DNA from: Bin55 sp963667455
Lineage (GTDB): Bacteria > Pseudomonadota > Gammaproteobacteria > Pseudomonadales > Azotimanducaceae
Direction of reading: 5' to 3'
DNA length: 64,000 bases
Assembly: GCA_963667455.2 (NCBI GenBank)
Contig: CAXXFR010000002.1
Span: 62,001 to 126,000 of the forward strand
Shown here: positions 44,452-53,879 of the stretch, one piece after another
How the letters are laid out: the number at the start of each line of letters is the position of its first letter
How positions within the stretch are numbered: the stretch's first letter is position 1
Position numbers and translations under genes: made by a program
The notes under the pieces: generated by a model
What the model saw: the letters and a program-made list of their open reading frames with translations, nothing else
Database searches by the model: none
Told to the model about the DNA's origin: nothing

Positions 44452-44739
44452 TCAGTTCAATGTCGACGATCCGCGCAGTATTCCGAGCTCCAGCGAAGTG
44501 GCAACAAGCACTGGTGCGTCTTCTCCGGATCTTCTTACGAGGAAAGGTCTGTTGCCGAATTTGCGGATGCCCTCACCTACCGCTTCATCTTCCGAAGCGA
44601 ACGTACCGGCAACGTCTTCTCCTTGGATTAAGAGAACTCTATTTGGATATTTCAACAGCAAGTTTTCTCGTTCTCTTTCATAGAACGCACACTCGACTGA
44701 CAGGAGGTCTTCGTATTTGTTAGTTGATTGTTCGTTCAT
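44452..44739 (-). CDS. Small conserved protein, DUF5678-like
   Basis: A 95-residue protein. The pattern LLLKYPNRVLLIQGEDVAGT, then SEDEAVGEGIRKFGNRPFLVRR, resembles the small DUF5678-type proteins found in many bacteria (a strand-rich domain of unknown role). I prefer it to the overlapping plus-strand frame at 44354-44683, which is Ser/Pro-rich and matches nothing. These proteins are often beside a retropepsin-like aspartic protease gene, which is not present here. Confidence 0.6.
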   Translation of the reverse strand: MNEQSTNKYEDLLSVECAFYERERENLLLKYPNRVLLIQGEDVAGTFASEDEAVGEGIRKFGNRPFLVRRSGEDAPVLVATSLELGILRGSSTLN

Positions 44740-45078
44740 GTTTCACTAGTGCAATGCTTCGTCTAAGTGTGCACTGTAGGAGGATCATTGGAGCTAGTCA
44801 ATGGTTAGCGCGATGAACACAGTCAGAGCCGTTTAGATCGAATTGCCGAGAATCAGTTTCGGAGCGTATCTTAGGACTTAGGAGTTCGGCAGGCGAATTG
44901 CGTCGCATTCAATCGCCAGCAAATTCGTAAGCTACGACGCTCACAGGATCCTGCGAGTGGCTCGTCATTGTGCTAGAGGACTCGCCTTAAAATTCAGAGA
45001 GTTGTGAATTTCGCAACGAGCTGTTGAACGTCTGGCTATTTCTCTTGTCTTCTACTTGCCGCCGGACGGTTCGAGCCA
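44740..45078. other. Intergenic stretch before smpB
   Basis: No gene, tRNA or tmRNA is visible in these 339 bases. A smpB promoter must lie here, but no convincing -35/-10 pair was found. Confidence 0.4.
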
Positions 45079-45543
45079 ATGTCCAAGAAAACTGAAAAAC
45101 GCCCAGCTATCGCTCGCAACAGACGGGTTCGCTTTGACTACACGATTGAGAGCACTTTCGAGGCAGGGCTTGTGCTGGAAGGATGGGAGGTCAAGAGCCT
45201 GCGCGAAGGCCGTGCCAATATTGGCGAAGCCTACGTCACGATGCGTGAGGGCGAAGCCTTTCTAATTGGGTCTCGCATCGACCCGTTGCTGAGCGCTTCC
45301 TCACATGTAACCGCAGACCCCAAGCGGGACAGAAAGCTACTTCTTCATGCCCGGGAGCTGTCCCAGATTTACGCAGCTATCCAAACCCGCGGTCGAACGT
45401 GCGTTGCAATCTCGTTGTATTGGAAAGGGCGCAGGGCGAAATGCGAGATTGGCCTGGCGACGGGACGCAGGCAGTTCGACAAACGCAGAGCAATCCGCGA
45501 GCGCGAACTTGCCAGAGAAAAACAACGAGAGGGTGTCGAATAA
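45079..45543 (+). CDS. smpB: SsrA-binding protein SmpB
   Basis: SmpB binds tmRNA and brings it to stalled ribosomes for trans-translation. The 154 residues show NRRVRFDYTIESTFEAGLVL, GWEVKSLREGRANIGEAYV and the basic C-terminal tail KRRAIRERELAREKQR. No ssrA gene follows in this window. Confidence 0.97.
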   Translation: MSKKTEKRPAIARNRRVRFDYTIESTFEAGLVLEGWEVKSLREGRANIGEAYVTMREGEAFLIGSRIDPLLSASSHVTADPKRDRKLLLHARELSQIYAAIQTRGRTCVAISLYWKGRRAKCEIGLATGRRQFDKRRAIRERELAREKQREGVE

Positions 45544-45549
45544 CGGTCT

Positions 45550-46296
45550 TTAGCCTCTTCCCGTAAACGGCATTCCCGATGCCAAGACCGTCAGGAACTG
45601 AACACTGGCATTGAGTGGAAGGCTGTCCATGTATAGAACAGCTTGCACAACTCCATCGACGTTGAATGTGGGCTCCGGTCTTCGCGAACCATCGGGCTGG
45701 AGAACGCCATCCCCCATACGAGACGTCATTTCCGTCGCTGCGTTACCAATGTCGATTTGACCACAGACGATGTCGAAGTTTCTTCCATCCAATGCAGTTG
45801 ACTTGGTCAATCCTGTCATCGCGTGTTTAGTCGCGGTGTACGGAGCCGAAAACGGCCTCGGAACATGAGCTGAAATCGAACCGTTGTTGATGATTCGACC
45901 CCCTCGTGGCGATTGGGACTTCATGATCTTCATCGCCGCTCGAGTGCACAGGAACGATCCAGTCAGGTTGGTCGAGACGACGCGTTCCCATTGAGCCACT
46001 TCGAGTTCTTCCATTGGAATCGCCGGTGCGCCGGTTCCTGCGTTGTTGAATAGCAGATCCACTCGACCGAAGGCATCCAATGCCGCCTCGAACAGTCTGT
46101 CAACTTGCTCCGGCTCACCAACGTCGGTGGGAACGACTACCAGATTCTCGCCCGCTGCCGCTTCAAGCTGCAATTCCTCCAACCTTTGAACACGACGACC
46201 CGCAGCGACGACGTTGTAGCCGTTCTCAATTAATGCGATGCTGGTGTGCTTGCCAATGCCAGATCCAGCTCCCGTTATGACAGCAGTCTTGCCCAT
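45550..46296 (-). CDS. Short-chain dehydrogenase/reductase
   Basis: A classical SDR of 248 residues: cofactor motif TGAGSGIG, NNAG motif (LLFNNAGTG), catalytic Ser in NGSIS and the Tyr-x-x-x-Lys in PYTATKHA. Substrate unknown. It lies 12 bases downstream of the 2-hydroxyacid dehydrogenase gene, so the two are co-transcribed and may act on related substrates. Confidence 0.93.
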   Translation of the reverse strand: MGKTAVITGAGSGIGKHTSIALIENGYNVVAAGRRVQRLEELQLEAAAGENLVVVPTDVGEPEQVDRLFEAALDAFGRVDLLFNNAGTGAPAIPMEELEVAQWERVVSTNLTGSFLCTRAAMKIMKSQSPRGGRIINNGSISAHVPRPFSAPYTATKHAMTGLTKSTALDGRNFDIVCGQIDIGNAATEMTSRMGDGVLQPDGSRRPEPTFNVDGVVQAVLYMDSLPLNASVQFLTVLASGMPFTGRG

Positions 46297-46308
46297 TGGA
46301 GTCTCGCT

Positions 46309-47397
46309 TTACAACTCGAGTGCGATCGAAAAGTCGGGCACGTTGGCCCAACGGCCCGGATCGCCAGTGCGCATTCGTGCGATCGTCCGAAGCACTTCAG
46401 GATTGGCGAGACCATGAGGCGGTTGACCTTGCAGCACTCGAATCACGTTCTCGGCCTGTCGCAAGGGACAATCTTCCAGAAATTTCGGAGAAAAACCGGC
46501 GATGTGGGGTGTAAGCAGGACATTCGGTGTGTCCAGCAAGGGATGATCCGCTGGAATCGGCTCGATCTCCGTGACATCCAGCGCTGCGGCCTCGATCTCG
46601 GAATTTCGCAGGGCTTCGGCCAGTGCCATACCGTCCACCAACGAACCACGCGCAGTGTTGACCAGCAAAGCTGTTTTCTTCATCTTGCGGAGTGCATCGG
46701 CGTTGATCATGTGCTTGTTCGCCTGCGTCGCCGAACAGTGGACTGTGATGAAGTCCGCACAGCTCAGAAGTTCGTCGAAGTCAACCATCTGCACGCCGTA
46801 CAGATCAGCGGCGGATTGGTCCACGTAGGGATCATAGGCAACGACTCGTGCCGGTCCGAATCCTCGAATGCGTTGGGCGAACGCACGACCGATGTTGCCG
46901 AATCCGATGATTCCCATGGTGTGCCCGGCAATGCGTCGAACTGCTCTCTGGTAGGTTCGAATGGGACTGGTGGGACGTCCCCACTCTCCGCTCTTGGTAG
47001 CGTTTACATTGCCTACCAGCTCTCGCGTCAGTGCCAACAGCAGCGCCATCGCGTGATCAGCAACTTCTACGGTATTGACTCCAGGTACGTTGCACGCCAG
47101 TACACCGAGGTCGGTCGCCGCTTCGAGATCGATCGAATCGACTCCCACACCCATTCGGCTCACTACCTTCAGCTTCGGACAGGCATTGAGCACTTCTCTG
47201 CTGGTCAGAGGCATGATGTTTACCAAAGCACCGTCGGCATCCTTCAGCAGCTCGATCATGTCTTCTGTCGAACGCACCGAACCTTCCAAGACTTCCATGC
47301 CAGCCGCTTCGAACAAATCGACGCGGTTGTAGGGATTGGGCATCAACGCAACTTTCAGCTTTCTTCTCCCATAAACTCTTGCATCTTGACGATTCAC
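46309..47397 (-). CDS. D-isomer-specific 2-hydroxyacid dehydrogenase (SerA-like fold)
   Basis: A 362-residue NAD-dependent dehydrogenase: dinucleotide motif GFGNIGRAFAQRI, catalytic Arg in NTARGSLVD, Glu in EIEPIPADHPLL and His in TPHIAGFS. It resembles phosphoglycerate-dehydrogenase-like and C-terminal-binding-protein-like members, but lacks an ACT domain, so it need not be SerA. Start GTG 47397; the first ~15 residues are uncertain. A HAD hydrolase gene is divergent, 76 bases away. Confidence 0.88.
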   Translation of the reverse strand: MNRQDARVYGRRKLKVALMPNPYNRVDLFEAAGMEVLEGSVRSTEDMIELLKDADGALVNIMPLTSREVLNACPKLKVVSRMGVGVDSIDLEAATDLGVLACNVPGVNTVEVADHAMALLLALTRELVGNVNATKSGEWGRPTSPIRTYQRAVRRIAGHTMGIIGFGNIGRAFAQRIRGFGPARVVAYDPYVDQSAADLYGVQMVDFDELLSCADFITVHCSATQANKHMINADALRKMKKTALLVNTARGSLVDGMALAEALRNSEIEAAALDVTEIEPIPADHPLLDTPNVLLTPHIAGFSPKFLEDCPLRQAENVIRVLQGQPPHGLANPEVLRTIARMRTGDPGRWANVPDFSIALEL

Positions 47398-47473
47398 GCT
47401 CCGTGCGGAATCGACTGCACAATGGTACTTCCTAGCCTGAGACTAGCGCTTCTATGAACTGGCTCAAGAACGC

Positions 47474-48187
47474 ATGATTGAAGCCCGAGCTGTAATGTTC
47501 GATCTGGGCGACACCCTGTTCAAGCCTTTGCCTGGGTCGATCGTTCAAAGCAATCTGTCCGCTGTAGCGGACTCGGCGGGACTGCAGGTGTCAATCGACG
47601 AACTGGCCAGTCGATTTCGAGAGACCCGAGCGGAACTGGAACTCGAACTTGCGAGTGCACCGTTCTACTTGCATCACGACTTTATTGGGCAAGTCATCCG
47701 ACACACCTTTTCCTCGTTTTCCAGTCCGCTGAATGAAGAGCAGATTCAACGATTCTGCGCAAGTCAGCGAGAGGCCGTTGTCGATCATCTGCAGCCGCGC
47801 GAGGATGCCTTTGAGACTCTGAGCGACCTACGCAACGACGGATTCGCACTTGCCATTGTTTCCAACATCGACAACGACTGGATCGAACCATTACGCAAGC
47901 GGTGGGATCTGGATCAGTACGTGGAGCTTTGCCTCAGTTCCGAAGAAGCAAGGTCCTGCAAGCCTGATGCTGAGATATTTCTGCAGGCTTGCAAAGAACT
48001 CGACGTGGACTGCCAGGAGGTGGCTTTTGTCGGAGATTCATTGGTCAACGACTGCGAAGGTTCGGCAGCCGTCGGGATGCACCCAATTTGGTTCGACAAG
48101 AATCGAATCGGAAGCGTGAAGAACAACACCACACCCTCTGTGACCCAACTTCGTCAGGTCAAAAGTCTCGTTTCCTTAGGGAAGTGA
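47474..48187 (+). CDS. HAD-superfamily hydrolase
   Basis: A 237-residue haloacid-dehalogenase-type phosphatase. Motif I reads FDLGDTLF (nucleophile Asp, with Gly where many members have Asp at the +1 side), motif II VSNIDND, motif III Lys in CKPDAEIF and motif IV GDSLVNDCEGS. A helical cap lies between motifs I and II. Substrate unknown. Confidence 0.9.
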   Translation: MIEARAVMFDLGDTLFKPLPGSIVQSNLSAVADSAGLQVSIDELASRFRETRAELELELASAPFYLHHDFIGQVIRHTFSSFSSPLNEEQIQRFCASQREAVVDHLQPREDAFETLSDLRNDGFALAIVSNIDNDWIEPLRKRWDLDQYVELCLSSEEARSCKPDAEIFLQACKELDVDCQEVAFVGDSLVNDCEGSAAVGMHPIWFDKNRIGSVKNNTTPSVTQLRQVKSLVSLGK

Positions 48188-48192
48188 GATTC

Positions 48193-49119
48193 TCAGTTCC
48201 TCAATCCGGCAAGATCCAGAATTTCCGACACTGTCGCGACTAACCGTTCGTTTCCGCCGGGTTTCCAACCTAGAGACTTCAAAGCATCACATCTCATCGT
48301 GTTGCGAGGATTAGGCAGATCGGCCAATTCAATCCCTGCTACTGAACCCGAGCTCAAGATCTCGCGAGCAATTTCAACGATTCGACTCTCGCTCACGACT
48401 ATGTCGGAACAATTGAAACTACGACCACGAACTGAATCAACTTCTGCCTCTAGCAGCAAATGAACAGCTGTAGCTACATCCTGACCGTGGACCTCCGTCC
48501 GACTCGCAGAACTGACTGAGGATTCTCGTGATCCTCGGAACTGGTTCGACAACAACTTCCACCACTTCGTATCGGAACGGGGCCAGGTCAGGCCGTAAAT
48601 CCCTGTTGGCCGCAACGAACACACGGCAATGTCCGAGTAAAGGGTGCCTAACAGTTCACTGGCGTACTTGACCAAGCCGTAATGCGTGTTGGGAAGCGGC
48701 GTATTGGAATCGTCAACTTTAGCTTCGTATTGCTCAATCCCATCAAACACAGCCCGCGAAGAAAAGAGAATTATCCGTTCCAAACCTGCATCGCGGGCGG
48801 CTTCAATGCAACGCACGGTTCCGCCAAAGTTCTGCTCCCAGAATTGGGTCGGTTTGCGCCCTTCTCCGCCGCGAAAACGACCAGGTACATGCGAAAACGC
48901 CGCGTGCACCAACGCGTCGCAACCCTCGCACAGTCCGGCAAGCACACGTTCGTCTTTCATTTCTCCCTTGTGCCAACGAATAGATTCCGTCGAAATGTCA
49001 AACCCCTCCAACACCTTGGTCGAACGAGTCAGCGCGCAGACTTCATGGTTTGAGGCCAAGAGTTCGGCGATTACAAAGCGTCCCACGAGACCGGTGGCAC
49101 CGGTCACGGCAATCTTCAT
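48193..49119 (-). CDS. NAD-dependent epimerase/reductase, SqdC-like position
   Basis: An extended-SDR protein of 308 residues: TGATGLVG at the N-terminus, catalytic Tyr-x-x-x-Lys in HYGLVKYASE, and a substrate domain. It overlaps the upstream glycosyltransferase gene by four bases (ATGA), so the two are translationally coupled. In Sinorhizobium meliloti the sulfolipid operon runs sqdB-sqdD-sqdC, with SqdC a reductase-like protein, and the same order is seen here. SqdC identity is inferred from context. Confidence 0.8.
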   Translation of the reverse strand: MKIAVTGATGLVGRFVIAELLASNHEVCALTRSTKVLEGFDISTESIRWHKGEMKDERVLAGLCEGCDALVHAAFSHVPGRFRGGEGRKPTQFWEQNFGGTVRCIEAARDAGLERIILFSSRAVFDGIEQYEAKVDDSNTPLPNTHYGLVKYASELLGTLYSDIAVCSLRPTGIYGLTWPRSDTKWWKLLSNQFRGSRESSVSSASRTEVHGQDVATAVHLLLEAEVDSVRGRSFNCSDIVVSESRIVEIAREILSSGSVAGIELADLPNPRNTMRCDALKSLGWKPGGNERLVATVSEILDLAGLRN

Positions 49120-49916
49120 TGGTCAGCGGGGAGCGGCGGCAATTCCGAGGGGATTGGGCCTCCGTCCAATATGGTGTACCAAAGATCGATCAATGGCTTG
49201 AGTTGCTTCTCGCGCTCGTGGCCTTTCTCCCACGGCTTCTCATACTGATAGTGAACGACACGGATCGATTCCCATCTCCACAAATCGGGAAGATTGAAGT
49301 AGATGTACTGCAAAGCATTGAAGACATACGGCAGTCCGTGCCAGTCCGGATAGTAGGTCTCAAGAAATGTCTGGTCCGTTCGACGCCAGAACTTGCCCGG
49401 AACATCCAGTCGGGCCATCATCGAGTCGAAGGTTTGCCTTGAAGGCTCAGCGACGAATACACCAGAGTTCAGTCGGTGCATGTCTTCCAGGGTCTCGTAG
49501 AGATTCGGAGCAGCAGCGAACTCCGGATAGCCAAACAGCTTTTCGATGTTGCGAACCACAATGATGTCCGCATCCAGAAATACAACTCGATCAAACTCCT
49601 CGTATTCCCACAACCTCAGCTTGCAGAAGTTGTCCAGCGGATCGTGGAATACAGGTTTGGAGCCCTTGGTATAGGGAGCGGCGGCATGGAGAGACTTGCG
49701 TTCGTGTCGAGCGGCAAACTCTGCCGAAACAGGGATTCTCCCAACCGGACGGATATCGCAACCTTCGTTTTCCAGCTCCGATAGGTCGAGATCGGACCGA
49801 GTGGCCATGACCACGAGACGTTGATCGGGATTGGATAGCCTGAGAGACCGAGCGAGCGCGAGCGCTCCCAACGCGTAGTCCTCGTTCGTGACCAGCGTCA
49901 CGAACGCTCCCTTCAT
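49116..49916 (-). CDS. GT8 (glycogenin-like) glycosyltransferase, SqdD-like
   Basis: A 266-residue GT8-type enzyme: AFVTLVTNEDYALGALALARSL at the N-terminus, the metal-binding DxD in FLDADIIV (Asp115, Asp117), and LNSGVFVAEPS. Bacterial SqdD proteins, which transfer sulfoquinovose from UDP-sulfoquinovose to diacylglycerol, are glycogenin-like. The position directly after an SqdB-like gene supports that role. Other acceptors are possible. Confidence 0.82.
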   Translation of the reverse strand: MKGAFVTLVTNEDYALGALALARSLRLSNPDQRLVVMATRSDLDLSELENEGCDIRPVGRIPVSAEFAARHERKSLHAAAPYTKGSKPVFHDPLDNFCKLRLWEYEEFDRVVFLDADIIVVRNIEKLFGYPEFAAAPNLYETLEDMHRLNSGVFVAEPSRQTFDSMMARLDVPGKFWRRTDQTFLETYYPDWHGLPYVFNALQYIYFNLPDLWRWESIRVVHYQYEKPWEKGHEREKQLKPLIDLWYTILDGGPIPSELPPLPADQ

Positions 49917-49919
49917 GGA

Positions 49920-51143
49920 TTAGGCCTCGCGAGTGGCTTTTCCGCCGATATCGATGATGGATGAGATCTGACTTTGCAGTTCAGACGTCCACGCCGATTG
50001 TGCGGGAATCTTCGATGGATCGATGCGATGTGCGAACTTCCTAGCGACATCGACAAGCTCTTCCAACATGCCCACTTTCAGCGTGGTGGGCTCCAGTCCC
50101 AAACTCAGGAACTGGTCATTGGCCACGCGCAAGTCGTTCTCGGCAGCTTCCTTGCGAGGATTGGGCAGATACACGATTTCCGCGCCGCTCATTTCCGAAA
50201 CCATTTGAGCCAGTTCTCGAACTCGGAAAGTCTCGGTCATTTGATTGAATATCTTGGGTCGGTCGCCTTCGGTTGGCGGGTTCTTGATGGCGATCTCGAT
50301 GCAACGAACCGAGTCTTGAATATGAATGAACGCTCGAGTTTGACCACCAGTGCCATGAACGGTCAGCGGATGCCCGATCGCGGCCTCGATCAGGAACCGA
50401 TTCAACACTGTGCCATAGTCTCCGTCATAGTCAAAGCGATTGACCAACTGCTCGTGGCGTCGCGTTTGCTCCGTGTGTGTTCCCCACACCACACCTTGAT
50501 GCAGGTCCGTGATCCGCAAACCGTCGTTTTTGGCGTAAAAGGCGAACATGAGCTGATCAAGACACTTGGTCATGTGGTAGACGCTGCCGGGATTGGCCGG
50601 ATACAAGATCTCCTTGTCCACTAGCTCCCCGCTGTCAACCTCAATACCGACGTTCAGATATCCCTCCGGAATTGTCGCTCCGATGTCGCTGTAACCGTAG
50701 ACGCCCATGGTGCCCATATGCACAAGGTGAGCGTCCATCTTTAGTTCGACTAGAGCATTCATTAAGTTGTGAGTGGCATTTACGTTGTTGCTCACCGTGT
50801 AGGACTTCAAACGGTCGCTCTTCATCGAATACGGAGCGGCACGTTGCTGGGCAAGGTGAATCAAGACATCGGGCCGATAGACCTCAAGCCATCGTTTGAC
50901 GCGAAAGTACTCGGTAGCGATATCGAGCAGCTCGAATCGCATGGTGCGACCGGTGACCTGCTTCCAGATTCGAAGGCGCTCCTGAATCGAATCCATGGGT
51001 GTGAGGGACTGAACACCGAGTTCCGTGTCGATGCGACGACGTGAGAGGTTGTCAACAATGGCGATCTCATGACCGAGGCTGGACAAGTGCAAGCACGTCG
51101 GCCAACCAATGAACCCGTCGCCGCCGAAAACTGCGATCCGCAT
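49920..51143 (-). CDS. sqdB: UDP-sulfoquinovose synthase (SqdB/SQD1 family)
   Basis: SqdB makes UDP-sulfoquinovose from UDP-glucose and sulfite. The 407-residue length matches bacterial SqdB (~400). Family landmarks are FGGDGFIGWPTCLHLSS, HLAQQRAAPYSM, the catalytic region MGTMGVYGYSD, YHMTKCLDQLMFAF, HQGVVWG, RFDYDGDYGTVLNRF and HGTGGQTRAFIHIQD. These follow the SQD1 order closely. It is the first gene of a three-gene operon (three-base gap to the GT8 gene). Confidence 0.88.
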   Translation of the reverse strand: MRIAVFGGDGFIGWPTCLHLSSLGHEIAIVDNLSRRRIDTELGVQSLTPMDSIQERLRIWKQVTGRTMRFELLDIATEYFRVKRWLEVYRPDVLIHLAQQRAAPYSMKSDRLKSYTVSNNVNATHNLMNALVELKMDAHLVHMGTMGVYGYSDIGATIPEGYLNVGIEVDSGELVDKEILYPANPGSVYHMTKCLDQLMFAFYAKNDGLRITDLHQGVVWGTHTEQTRRHEQLVNRFDYDGDYGTVLNRFLIEAAIGHPLTVHGTGGQTRAFIHIQDSVRCIEIAIKNPPTEGDRPKIFNQMTETFRVRELAQMVSEMSGAEIVYLPNPRKEAAENDLRVANDQFLSLGLEPTTLKVGMLEELVDVARKFAHRIDPSKIPAQSAWTSELQSQISSIIDIGGKATREA

Positions 51144-51267
51144 ACGCTACTTCTCTCTAAACTCCATAGGGGAAACTTGACGACACCTAAACCAGGACAC
51201 CGACCAATGGCGGATTGGGACGAGGCTGAGGCAAAATCAAGGCCATTCGTCTCGCCCAACCCTCAAG

Positions 51268-51306
51268 ATTGTAATGCTTGAAAGCTAGGCTAGCTTGACT
51301 TCGTCA
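51268..51306. promoter_or_regulatory. Inverted repeats and possible sqd -10 element in the divergent gap
   Basis: Between sqdB (-) and the DUF5916 gene (+), AAGCTA-GGC-TAGCTT (51282-51296) and TGAC-TTC-GTCA (51296-51306) are perfect inverted repeats. On the minus strand a TACAAT (51273-51268) sits just downstream of them as a candidate -10, without a good -35. They could be operator sites for either gene. Confidence 0.4.
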
Positions 51307-51386
51307 GTCAGCTGCGAGCCGAAGTTGAATTTGCAATAACACGTTGGCTCCATTAAACTGTACACATAACTATCAAGTTCCCTTCC

Positions 51387-53816
51387 GTGAGCCCACCGCA
51401 ATCCTGGGCCGGCTGCTGTCTGATGGCACTCCTTGCAGTTGGCTCTGCTACAGCTTTAGCTGAAACACTCCCACTTTCCACATCCGAGTCTCGAGCCGAT
51501 TCCACAATCCTGGTTCATCGTGCGGAGCAACCATTCGACATTGTGATCGACGGAGCCCTTGACGATCCTATTTGGGACCGAGTGGTAGCACATGGTGAAT
51601 TCTTCGTCACTAGCCCCGAAACTCTTGAGCCGGCACCACTTGCCACGCGTATTCGAATGGTCTACACGGACCGTGGGCTATACCTCTCTGCCGAGATGGA
51701 GCAGGATCCATCAACATTGGTTGAACGGCTATCCGCTCATGACCAAGGATTCCTGACCCGCGACTACTTTATGTTCGCACTGGATACATCGGGAGAAGGT
51801 CGCTACGGCTACTGGTTCCAGCTGAGTCTGGGCAACAGTCGCGCTGATGGAACCATTCAACCGGAACGCCAGTTCAGTTCCAATTGGGATGGCGCATGGA
51901 GAGGAGCTACGACACGGACTGCTAATGGCTGGTCGGCGGAGTTCTACATTCCGTGGTCGATTGTCAGCATGCCTCGCAGCGAGGGAATGCGAAAAATGGC
52001 CATCTACGCTTCTCGCAGAATTGCGCATTCCGACACCCGCCACGGATGGCCTGCATTGACTTGGTCTAACGCCAAATTTCTCTCCGCATTCCATCCTCTC
52101 GCACTGGAGCAGATCGACCCTCGACAACAATTGAGCTTCTTTCCCTACGTAGCTTCGACTCACGAGCAATTCGATGCAATGGAGGGTATGGAAGACAACT
52201 ACAACACCGGCCTCGACGTCTTTTGGCGTCCAACCACGGATTTCCAAGTGACCGCAACGATGAATCCTGACTTCGGAACCGTCGAGCCGGACGCAGTTGT
52301 GATCAATCTGTCAGCGGTGGAGACGTTCTTCCCCGAAAAACGTCTGTTTTTCCTCGAAGGTCAGGAAGTCTTCATAACCACTGACCGCGCTAGCCCGTGG
52401 TCCAGCAATTCAACGGTGATGCTGCTTCACACCCGCAGAATCGGTCAACGCCCAATTTTTCCTGAAATTCCGCAGGGTTCGAATTTCGAGTATTCGCAGT
52501 TTGGGCGACCTTCTGATCTAATCGGTGCGGCAAAACTCACCGGCAATGTCAGCTCCTATCGCTATGGAGTATTGACTGCATTCGAGCAAGACTCTCGGTT
52601 TCTGGGCACTGCATCCAACGGCGACCCGATATCCATCAGCCAATCTGGAAGAGACTTTGCCGTTGGACGATTGCTGTACGAAGACTCCAACAATGGCTAC
52701 AAGGCCATCGGATTGCTCGCGACTGCAATTTCTCATCCAGACCTTGACGCATTCACTCAAGGGGTGGATCTCCACTATCTCAATCCTGCCGGAACACTCC
52801 AAGTCGATGGCCAGCTGCTTCGATCCGATGTTGAAAGCGGACTGGGCTATGGAGGCTTCTTCGATATCCGCTATCGCCCCAATCGCCATGCTTCGCATGA
52901 ATTCGTCGTCGAGAGCTTCGACGATGCACTGGACCTCAACGATCTCGGCTACTTGGGTCGCAACGACAGAACATCCCTGCGATATCGTCTACGGTTGCGG
53001 AGCACCGAATGGCGCAACTTTCGTGACACCAGTCTGAGAGTCAGTACGGGAACCGGTTGGAATTCGCAAGGCGAAACGATTTCGAGCGGAATCAACGCAT
53101 CTTGGGAAGTTACAACCCATCAGCTGAACGAAATTCGCATCGGAACTGGCTACAGCCCAGAAGTCATCGATGATCGCAATAGCTATGGCAACGGATCGTT
53201 CACTCGAGCTGCGCGAAAGGACATCGGATTGCGCTTCCGGTCGGACTCATCCAAGCGCTTCTACTACACTTTGCGCGCCAACTGGAATTCAGACTACGAT
53301 GGCGGCAACGTTTTTGGACAAAGTGTGGCGATGGTCTATCGACCCACAGATCGATTCGGAGCTTATGTTGATCTCGGAAGGGTTGAGCGAGATGGCTGGC
53401 TATTGTTCCGAGGAGATCGAAGATTCATCGTTTTCCACGCCGAAATGTGGTCGCCGCAGGCCAGCGCCAGCTTCTTCATCAATGCCAAACAGCACTTGCG
53501 ATTGAACCTTCAATGGCAAGGAGTCAAAGCCGAAGCGCTACGAGCACTTCGTCTACCTGAGACTGGTCCGGATCTAATAGATGTTGGCGATACGGTATCC
53601 AAGGACGACGACTTCGCTATTTCACGACTAAGTGTCCAATTCCGTTATCAGTACGAGATTGCTCCTATGTCTGATGTCTATGTTGTCTATACCCGCTACG
53701 CCACGCTGTCCAACCCCATCGAATTTGGTTTTGCTGATATGTTCCAAGAGACACTAGCCAACCCAGTTTCCGAACTCTTGGCACTCAAGGTTCGACATCA
53801 CTTCGGGAATCACTAG
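51387..53816 (+). CDS. DUF5916 outer-membrane protein with N-terminal CBM9-like domain
   Basis: An 809-residue exported protein: signal peptide (~1-26), a carbohydrate-binding family 9-like sandwich (~45-220; IDGALDDPIWDRV, SAEFYIPWS) and a DUF5916 region predicted as a beta barrel (NPDFGTVEPDAVVINLSAVETFFPEKR-type landmark, read in parts). Proteins of this class are outer-membrane and often near peptidase or TonB genes; their substrate is unknown. Start GTG 51387; an ATG 12 codons later would also leave a signal peptide. Confidence 0.88.
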   Translation: MSPPQSWAGCCLMALLAVGSATALAETLPLSTSESRADSTILVHRAEQPFDIVIDGALDDPIWDRVVAHGEFFVTSPETLEPAPLATRIRMVYTDRGLYLSAEMEQDPSTLVERLSAHDQGFLTRDYFMFALDTSGEGRYGYWFQLSLGNSRADGTIQPERQFSSNWDGAWRGATTRTANGWSAEFYIPWSIVSMPRSEGMRKMAIYASRRIAHSDTRHGWPALTWSNAKFLSAFHPLALEQIDPRQQLSFFPYVASTHEQFDAMEGMEDNYNTGLDVFWRPTTDFQVTATMNPDFGTVEPDAVVINLSAVETFFPEKRLFFLEGQEVFITTDRASPWSSNSTVMLLHTRRIGQRPIFPEIPQGSNFEYSQFGRPSDLIGAAKLTGNVSSYRYGVLTAFEQDSRFLGTASNGDPISISQSGRDFAVGRLLYEDSNNGYKAIGLLATAISHPDLDAFTQGVDLHYLNPAGTLQVDGQLLRSDVESGLGYGGFFDIRYRPNRHASHEFVVESFDDALDLNDLGYLGRNDRTSLRYRLRLRSTEWRNFRDTSLRVSTGTGWNSQGETISSGINASWEVTTHQLNEIRIGTGYSPEVIDDRNSYGNGSFTRAARKDIGLRFRSDSSKRFYYTLRANWNSDYDGGNVFGQSVAMVYRPTDRFGAYVDLGRVERDGWLLFRGDRRFIVFHAEMWSPQASASFFINAKQHLRLNLQWQGVKAEALRALRLPETGPDLIDVGDTVSKDDDFAISRLSVQFRYQYEIAPMSDVYVVYTRYATLSNPIEFGFADMFQETLANPVSELLALKVRHHFGNH

Positions 53817-53879
53817 CCCTCCTCTAGCCACATACAATTCCTTTCCAGATCTATTTCGTAGAGTCTGTAGGCAGAGATT

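Noticed and set aside
44354..44683. Plus-strand 109-codon frame
   Set aside because: Ser/Pro-rich with no family resemblance; the overlapping minus-strand frame fits a known small protein family.
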